Assembly (NCBI GenBank): GCA_903911925.1
Contig: CAIWFH010000008.1
Coordinates: 1-64,000, forward strand
Length of the DNA: 64,000 nucleotides
Direction: 5' to 3'
Source: an uncultured Acidobacteriaceae bacterium
GTDB lineage: Bacteria > Acidobacteriota > Terriglobia > Terriglobales > Acidobacteriaceae
Part shown: in pieces, positions 57,652-64,000 of the stretch
Layout: every line of letters begins with the position of its first letter
How positions within the stretch are numbered: the first letter of the stretch is position 1
The notes under the pieces: generated by a model
Database searches by the model: none
Told to the model about the DNA's origin: nothing
Seen by the model: the letters and a program-made list of their open reading frames with translations, nothing else
Position numbers and translations under genes: made by a program

Positions 57652-60201
57652 CTATTCAATGCGCAATGCTTGCATTGGTTCAATTGAAGCGGCGCGCCGC
57701 GCAGGAATGAACCCCGCCACCGCGGCGCAAAGAGCGAGCACTAAAACCGCGCCTCCCAGGGCCAGCGGATCGTAGGTTCCTATGCCGTAAAGGAGGCTCT
57801 TCATCAAGTGTCCGGCATACAACGCGGCAGGAATGCCCAGGGCAAGACCGATGAGAATCTGCCAAAGCGCGCCGCGCAGAACCATGGCGACGACAGCTGG
57901 GCGCGTTGCGCCCAGTGCCATGCGGATGCCTATTTCACCGGTGCGGCGGGCTACGAAATAAGACATCACGCCGTACAGCCCGACCGAGGCAATAATGAGC
58001 GCCAGAATCCCGAACAGGCTGGTCAGTTGAGCGATCAGCCGCTCCTGAACAAAGTTGCCAGCCACCTGCGTGTCGAAGGTGCGAATGTCGGTGACCGTTA
58101 GATTGGGATCGATGGCGGCAAGCGTGTGGCGCATTGAGGCGGCCGCATCCTGCGTTGGCCTGTTGTAGCTGAGGATGATGGAATTAATGAACGACGACTG
58201 CGTTTCAGTGCCAATCATCGAGGGCTGCGTGTAGCCCATGTCGCGCTGCACAATCGGGCGCAGATAAACCGGGCGGATCGGGCTGCGCGGATTGTTCATT
58301 TTGAAATCGGCAAAGACGCCCACGATCTCCCAGTCTCCGGAGTACTGCGGGAAGTCGATGCCGAAGTGCTTGCCTATCGGGTCCTGGTTGGGGAAGAACC
58401 GCTTCACAAAGGTCTCATTGACCACCGCGACCTGCTGTGAAGTAGCAGTGTCCCGGTCGGTGAAGTTGCGTCCGCGCAGAATGGGAACGCCTATGGAATC
58501 GAGAAAGTGGTTGCTGACGCGGTCCCAGGTTGAGCCGCACTTGTCGCCAGGCTGCGGCGCGGGATGACCTTGCTGAATCACGCACTCGCCCCAGTTGTCG
58601 CCTTCCAGCGGGCTGTAAAGTCCCATCCCTACATTGGCCACGCCGGGCTGCGCGGTAAAGCGCTCCTCGATCTGCCGGTAGAGCGCGGGCAGGCGCTCGA
58701 TGGTGTAGCCTGCGCCTGCCGGATCGAAGTGCATCACGTAGCGATTGGAAGTGGCAACGCCGAATTTCTGATGCTGAAGATTATTCAGCGAGCGGGACAT
58801 CAGAATGGCTCCCGCGATAAGAACCACCGACAGGGCCGCCTGCAGAACGACCAGCGCCTTTTGCGGCAGCGACGAGCGGTCGCGCGTACTGCGGTTCACG
58901 CCGCGAAGTGCTTCGGCCGGTTGGGCGTGCGACGAAAGCCAGGCTGGCGCAGTTCCAAAAAGGATGCCGGTGAGAAGCGAGACTGCGAATGCAAAGCCTA
59001 GAACCATGAGGGAAGGCGTGGCATTCACAGGCATGTTTCTTGCGTCGGGAAATGCGAGGGCAAGGATGGTATGCGAGCCCGCATAAGCCACAACCAAGCC
59101 GGCGAGGCCGCCGATGCAACTCAACAGCACGCTTTCGGAAAGAATCTGGCGAATGACGCGCCCGCGCCCCGCGCCCATGGCCATGCGGATGGCCACTTCA
59201 GAACGATGCATGGTGGCGCGTGCCAGCATGAGGTTCGCGATATTGGCGCATGCGATGAGCAGAACGACACCGGCCAGAATCATTAGCGTCTTCAAGCCGT
59301 CGCCGGTCTCGATTTGCAGGCTTTGGATGCCGCCGCCTCCGGGAACGACCATGACGTGCTGCTTGGGAATCTCCTTGGCGCCGCCGTGTTCGGTGTAAGC
59401 CGGAAGAGTGCCCAACCACTGGCGCAATGCTGCTGACAGCTTGCTCTGCAAAGCCGGGATACTGGTTCCCTGACGAACTCTTCCCAGCGGGTAGAGCCAG
59501 TTCGAAGTCTCATGGTGAAGGATGGAACTCGGTCCGCGCAGGTAGGGCTCAATCTGCAGCGGTATCCAGAAATCTGGCGGGGTATCGGTTACACGATCCC
59601 CGAAGAAGCCGGCGGGAGCTATACCAACGACGGTAACGGGCCGTGCGTTGATTGAGATCGTCGATCCCACAATGCTGCGATCCGCGTTGAACTCCGTTTG
59701 CCATGCGCGGTAACTGATAACGATGGCGGGCGGCGACGATGGAGTGTCATCGCTATCTCCGAGCGGGCGTCCCGCATACGCTCCCAGGCCCAGAGTCGAA
59801 AAAAAGTTGCCCGATACAAATTCGCCCTGCAGCGGTTTGGCCATTTCATTGCCGCGCCGCACGCTCCATCCCCAGCGGCCGGCCTGCACCGCGGCCAGTT
59901 GCTCAAACTCGGGCGCGGATTTCTTGAGATGCAGGTAGAGGTCGTAGGAGAAAATGTCGAAGTCGCCATTCTCGCCTACGAAGCCGCCATTGACACAGCA
60001 ATTGTCGGTGTCGCCGATACGGTAAAGACGCGACGGATCGGCTACGGGCAGTGAAGACAGCAGAATCCCGTGGACCAGCGTGAAGATGGCCGTGTTGGCG
60101 CCGATGCCCAGCGCCAGCGTGATCACTACCGTTAGCGTAAACCCCGGCGACTTGCGCAACCGGCGCGTTGCGTAGCGAATATCCTGGATCCAGTTTCCCA
60201 T
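57652..60201 (-). CDS. ADOP-type ABC permease (array member)
   Basis: [40 protein letters not shown]...[18 protein letters not shown]; start moved to 60201 from 60294. Confidence 0.95.
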   Translation of the reverse strand: MGNWIQDIRYATRRLRKSPGFTLTVVITLALGIGANTAIFTLVHGILLSSLPVADPSRLYRIGDTDNCCVNGGFVGENGDFDIFSYDLYLHLKKSAPEFEQLAAVQAGRWGWSVRRGNEMAKPLQGEFVSGNFFSTLGLGAYAGRPLGDSDDTPSSPPAIVISYRAWQTEFNADRSIVGSTISINARPVTVVGIAPAGFFGDRVTDTPPDFWIPLQIEPYLRGPSSILHHETSNWLYPLGRVRQGTSIPALQSKLSAALRQWLGTLPAYTEHGGAKEIPKQHVMVVPGGGGIQSLQIETGDGLKTLMILAGVVLLIACANIANLMLARATMHRSEVAIRMAMGAGRGRVIRQILSESVLLSCIGGLAGLVVAYAGSHTILALAFPDARNMPVNATPSLMVLGFAFAVSLLTGILFGTAPAWLSSHAQPAEALRGVNRSTRDRSSLPQKALVVLQAALSVVLIAGAILMSRSLNNLQHQKFGVATSNRYVMHFDPAGAGYTIERLPALYRQIEERFTAQPGVANVGMGLYSPLEGDNWGECVIQQGHPAPQPGDKCGSTWDRVSNHFLDSIGVPILRGRNFTDRDTATSQQVAVVNETFVKRFFPNQDPIGKHFGIDFPQYSGDWEIVGVFADFKMNNPRSPIRPVYLRPIVQRDMGYTQPSMIGTETQSSFINSIILSYNRPTQDAAASMRHTLAAIDPNLTVTDIRTFDTQVAGNFVQERLIAQLTSLFGILALIIASVGLYGVMSYFVARRTGEIGIRMALGATRPAVVAMVLRGALWQILIGLALGIPAALYAGHLMKSLLYGIGTYDPLALGGAVLVLALCAAVAGFIPARRAASIEPMQALRIE

Positions 60202-60223
60202 CAGTCTCTCCTGCGTGCTTGCT

Positions 60224-62674
60224 CTACTCGCTGCGCAGCGCTTGCATCGGTTCGATTGAAGCCGCGCGACGTGCCGGTGACAGACCTGCAACAAAAATCG
60301 TGAGCAGCATTAAGGCTGCCGCTGCAAAATAGCTGAGCGGGTCGAACGGAGCCACGCCAAACAAAATAGCCCGCAATAACCGAACCGCGGCAATGGAACC
60401 CAGCCCACCGGTGAGCAATCCCAAACCAGCAATCAAGGCGCTGCCGCTGAGCACCAGCCGGAAGATGGCGGCGCGTGTTGAACCCAGAGCCATGCGCAAC
60501 GCAAATTCGCGGTGGCGCTCGACGACTGAATACGCCATCACTGCGTACAACCCCATCATGGCTACGAGCAAACTCGATATTCCGTAGACCCCTAGCAACT
60601 CGGCGGGAAGCCGTGAAAACTGGTACTGAACGCCCGATACCTCTTCAAGCGTTTGCGGATTCTCAAGGGGCAGTGAACTATCAACTGCGGCAACGGCGCG
60701 GCGAAGGGGCGAGAGCAGCGCAGTGGACGCAGAGGCAGCGCGCACCGCGACGAATACACGGCTCTCATAGTGCTGGGCAAGGGGCAGGAAGAGAAATGGC
60801 GGAGCCTCTTCCGTCTGCGGACCGTGATATGCATAGTCGTGAACCACGCCGACAATCTGCCAGGTTTTCCCTGAAATCACAACGCTTCGGCCAATCGGGT
60901 CGTCCTTGGGCCAGTAGCGGCGCGCCATATTTTCACTGACCATCGCAACCAGGGGCGCGCCATCGATATCGTGCGAATTGAATTCGCGGCCGCGATCGAT
61001 AGTGATGCCCATCGAATGGAAAAAGTCAGGTCCTTCAAAATCCGTGATGACTTCCATCGGTTCATTCTTGCCGGGAACATAACCGGGAACGCTGAAGCTC
61101 AGGGTATTGCCAGAGCCCTCGTCGCCCATGGGCAAATGCGAGGTCATGGTTGCCGCGGACACTCCGGGGGCCGTGCGCAACTTTTCAAGCAGCGCCGATT
61201 GAAGGGCAAGGCCGCGCTCCTTTGTATATCCCGAACGCGAGAGATCGATTCCTGCGGTGAGACAGTTGGCACGATTGAAGCCGGTATCGGCGTTGACTAT
61301 ATTGAGTGCGGTGCGGGTGAGCAGGCCGCAGCAGACCAGCACCATGAAGCAGATGCCCAGCTGAAGCCCAAGCAGAATTGAGCGGCCCATCTTCTTTCGA
61401 GTTCCGCCGGCGACCGCCGCGCCGCCTTCGTGCAGCGCCTCTTGCTGAGAGACGCGCAAAGACTGGCGCATGGGAAACAATCCGCAGCAAAGCGTGACCA
61501 CAATAACCAGCGCAGTCACAAAAAGCAGAATTCGAAAGTCGGTATGCAGGTTGAAAGCCAGCGGCATGCCAAAGTTGGGCAGCAGCACGTAGAGCGATTT
61601 TGAAATGCCCGTGCTTGCGGCCCAACCTGCCAGTCCTCCCGCCACCGCGAGCAGGCCTGTCTCAACAAACACCTGTGCCGCAATCCTGCGCGGCGACGCA
61701 CCAAGCGCAGTGCGAATCGCTACCTCGCGCCGGCGGCGCGCGGCATGCTGGCCTAGCAGAGATGCTATATTGATGCAGACCAGAATCATCAGCAGCAGTG
61801 AAGCGCCTAGTAGAATAGGCAACTGCTCGCCAACAGCGCCAAAAAGGCCGCGCTCAAAGTGAGCGGAGTCCCGAAGGTTGAGATCCCAACCGTTGTAGCC
61901 GCCGTCCTTTTGCTGCTGGGCGAAAGTGCGAGCAAGCGTGTGCAGGTCCGCCGAGGCGGCCGCGTCGCCCACGCCAGGCTGAAGGCGGAGCGCGACCATC
62001 AGGCCGTAGTGTGCCAGCGGATCAGCGGGGGCGTTGGCGTCGAGGTCGCGCAATGCGGAGAGAGGCATCCATGCCGTCTCCGCAATTCCGCCGAAGATTC
62101 CGGCAAACTCCGCCGGAGCCACACCCACCACGGTGAAGGCATGGCGATTGATTGACAGGGTTCGGCCCACAACATTGGGATCAGCCGAAAAACGGCTGCG
62201 CCACAAACCGTCAGAAAGAACGATCGCGTCGTTTGAGCCGAAGGCGTGGTCATCCGCAGCGGCCTGGAAGAAGCTGCCCAACTGCGGCTGCAGGCCGAGA
62301 AACTGGAAGTAGTTGGCGGAGACGGTGCCGGCAGAAATCGTCTCGGGCTGCATCCCTGGCGCTGCAAGGTCCACCACGGCAAAAGAAAACGCAACCGCAT
62401 CCCGGTACGAGCGCCCTTGCGCCCGCAGGAATTGATATTGGTTGTAATGAACCGAATAGCCTTCCGACCCACGCACGGTGGCATCCACAAAGCGAATTCC
62501 GCGCGCATCGGCGACGTGAGGCCACGGGTTATAAAGAACCGCATTCGTCCAGGTGGCGACGGTGGTCATCGCGCCGATACCCAGCGCCAGCGTGAGCACG
62601 GCGGTGACCGTGAACCCCGGCGCCTTAAGCAGCCGGCGCAAGGCGTAGCGAATATCGTTTAGCATTTGATTCAT
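60224..62674 (-). CDS. ADOP-type ABC permease (array member)
   Basis: [40 protein letters not shown]...[18 protein letters not shown]. Confidence 0.95.
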   Translation of the reverse strand: MNQMLNDIRYALRRLLKAPGFTVTAVLTLALGIGAMTTVATWTNAVLYNPWPHVADARGIRFVDATVRGSEGYSVHYNQYQFLRAQGRSYRDAVAFSFAVVDLAAPGMQPETISAGTVSANYFQFLGLQPQLGSFFQAAADDHAFGSNDAIVLSDGLWRSRFSADPNVVGRTLSINRHAFTVVGVAPAEFAGIFGGIAETAWMPLSALRDLDANAPADPLAHYGLMVALRLQPGVGDAAASADLHTLARTFAQQQKDGGYNGWDLNLRDSAHFERGLFGAVGEQLPILLGASLLLMILVCINIASLLGQHAARRRREVAIRTALGASPRRIAAQVFVETGLLAVAGGLAGWAASTGISKSLYVLLPNFGMPLAFNLHTDFRILLFVTALVIVVTLCCGLFPMRQSLRVSQQEALHEGGAAVAGGTRKKMGRSILLGLQLGICFMVLVCCGLLTRTALNIVNADTGFNRANCLTAGIDLSRSGYTKERGLALQSALLEKLRTAPGVSAATMTSHLPMGDEGSGNTLSFSVPGYVPGKNEPMEVITDFEGPDFFHSMGITIDRGREFNSHDIDGAPLVAMVSENMARRYWPKDDPIGRSVVISGKTWQIVGVVHDYAYHGPQTEEAPPFLFLPLAQHYESRVFVAVRAASASTALLSPLRRAVAAVDSSLPLENPQTLEEVSGVQYQFSRLPAELLGVYGISSLLVAMMGLYAVMAYSVVERHREFALRMALGSTRAAIFRLVLSGSALIAGLGLLTGGLGSIAAVRLLRAILFGVAPFDPLSYFAAAALMLLTIFVAGLSPARRAASIEPMQALRSE

Positions 62675-62715
62675 CGCGCGTCTTCTCCGTTGATGTTGTG
62701 TTGCGGCGCTGCGGC

Positions 62716-64000
62716 TTACTCGCTTCTCAGCGCCTGCATGGGTTCAATTGAAGCGGCGCGGCGCGCGGGAATTACTGAAGCTGCCAGCGCCAGCAGGAAG
62801 ATCGAGAAAGCCGAAAGGGTCAGTACGAAGGGGTCCAGGGGATCGACCTCGAACAGCAGCGAACGCAGCAGGCGGGTGGCAAACACGGCAGCCACCGCGC
62901 CAATGCCGCAGCCCACCAGCCCAAGCTTCGCGCCGGAAACAAGAACCAGGCGCATAACGCTTGCGCGCTGTGAGCCAAGCGCGAGTCGTATTGCCAACTC
63001 CTGTGTGCGCAGAGTTGCTGAGAATGCAATGACGCTGTAGATGCCCAGCAAAGCCAGCAGCACTGCGGCAATGGCAAAAGAAGAAATCAGTGCTGTCGAG
63101 AAGCGCCGCGATGCCTGGCCCTCAGCCACCACGTGCTCCATGGTCTCTACGCCGGTGAGCGGCAACTGAGGATCGATCGAGCGAACCGCCGCGCGCAGCG
63201 AATCGATCATCTGCTTTGGCGGCAGTTGACTGCGCAGCACGATGGTCCCGTAGTTGCTCGTGAGCATTTCGGGGGGCGCAAACTGCCCGATGGAGGCCTT
63301 CAACTGGCTGGCCGGTGTGTACATCTGATTCAGTGTTGGGGCGTCGCCGGATGTCTGCTTGATGTCCGCCACCTCGCCTACCACCGTCATCCACGGTGTC
63401 TGGCTTTCCTGAACGCCAACTTTCAGCCGCTTGCCGATCGGATCCTGCCCAGGCCAATAGTGTTCGGCGAGAGTGCGGTTCACAATAACCACCAGCGGCG
63501 AATCTGCGCGGTCCGCCTCGGTAAAGTCGCGTCCTCGCATCAAGGGAATTCCGAAAGCATGAAGATAACTGCCGATGACCTGCGACGGCCACGCCAGGTT
63601 CAAGCCTTCACCCTTACGAGGAACGTAACCTTCCGGAACGAATGAATTACTGCTGCTGCCTCCGCCCTCCGGCAAAAGAGAAGTGATGCCCACCGCCTGC
63701 ACCCCCGGTAACTGCTGCAACTTGCGCAGCAGTTCCGAGTTGAACAGGTCCACTGAAGTCTGGGTTGAATACTGTTGATGCGGCAATCCATAAAACGCGG
63801 TTAGCGTGTGGTCGGCGCGAAAACCCAGATCGACCGAGCGCATCTTCTGAAAGCTGCGCAGCAGGAGGCCGGATGCAGTGAGCAACACCAGCGCTACGGC
63901 CAGCTCAGCGATAACCAGGAAAGAGCGCAACCTCGCGTGTCCGCCGGCAGAGCCAGTGCGGCCGCCCTCTTTCAACGCTTCATTCACGCCCGTGCGGGCC
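62716..64000 (-). CDS. ADOP-type ABC permease (array member), N-terminus outside the window
   Basis: ORF 62716-63987 starts inside the permease ([36 protein letters not shown]) and lacks the usual N-terminal block, so the gene runs off the window edge. Confidence 0.9.
   Translation of the reverse strand, partial: ARTGVNEALKEGGRTGSAGGHARLRSFLVIAELAVALVLLTASGLLLRSFQKMRSVDLGFRADHTLTAFYGLPHQQYSTQTSVDLFNSELLRKLQQLPGVQAVGITSLLPEGGGSSSNSFVPEGYVPRKGEGLNLAWPSQVIGSYLHAFGIPLMRGRDFTEADRADSPLVVIVNRTLAEHYWPGQDPIGKRLKVGVQESQTPWMTVVGEVADIKQTSGDAPTLNQMYTPASQLKASIGQFAPPEMLTSNYGTIVLRSQLPPKQMIDSLRAAVRSIDPQLPLTGVETMEHVVAEGQASRRFSTALISSFAIAAVLLALLGIYSVIAFSATLRTQELAIRLALGSQRASVMRLVLVSGAKLGLVGCGIGAVAAVFATRLLRSLLFEVDPLDPFVLTLSAFSIFLLALAASVIPARRAASIEPMQALRSE

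Overview
The window is a high-GC bacterial chromosome segment. It looks Acidobacteriota-like: it has ADOP-type MacB/FtsX permeases, PadR+ADOP pairing, and exported glycosidases with Tat-like leaders. From left to right: (1) the end of a str operon (rpsL, rpsG; minus strand) and a lipoprotein; (2) an exported nucleoside hydrolase divergent from a membrane sensor with a SpoIIE/PP2C output; (3) a visibly less GC-rich restriction-modification island with a C5-cytosine methyltransferase, a NaeI-family endonuclease and Vsr; (4) a ~30 kb glycan-catabolism region (GH127, GH94-like, six-hairpin GH, GH59-like, an alpha-glucuronidase-like protein, tandem GH3 and GH2 pairs, DeoR regulator, sugar-phosphate isomerase/ROK kinase operon, sugar porter). 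Embedded in it are a homocysteine S-methyltransferase, a UroD-type methyltransferase and a stand-alone corrinoid protein; (5) a PadR+ADOP permease unit; (6) a minus-strand block of six consecutive ADOP permease genes, one ABC ATPase, a TolC-like protein and a sigma54-type two-component system. Best candidates for something new are the corrinoid methyl-transfer module inside the glycan locus (possible demethylation of O-methylated sugars), a dispersed hairpin repeat family whose stems covary between copies, the NaeI/Vsr island, and the six-permease/one-ATPase array. All family calls come from reading motifs in the supplied translations; no database search was run.
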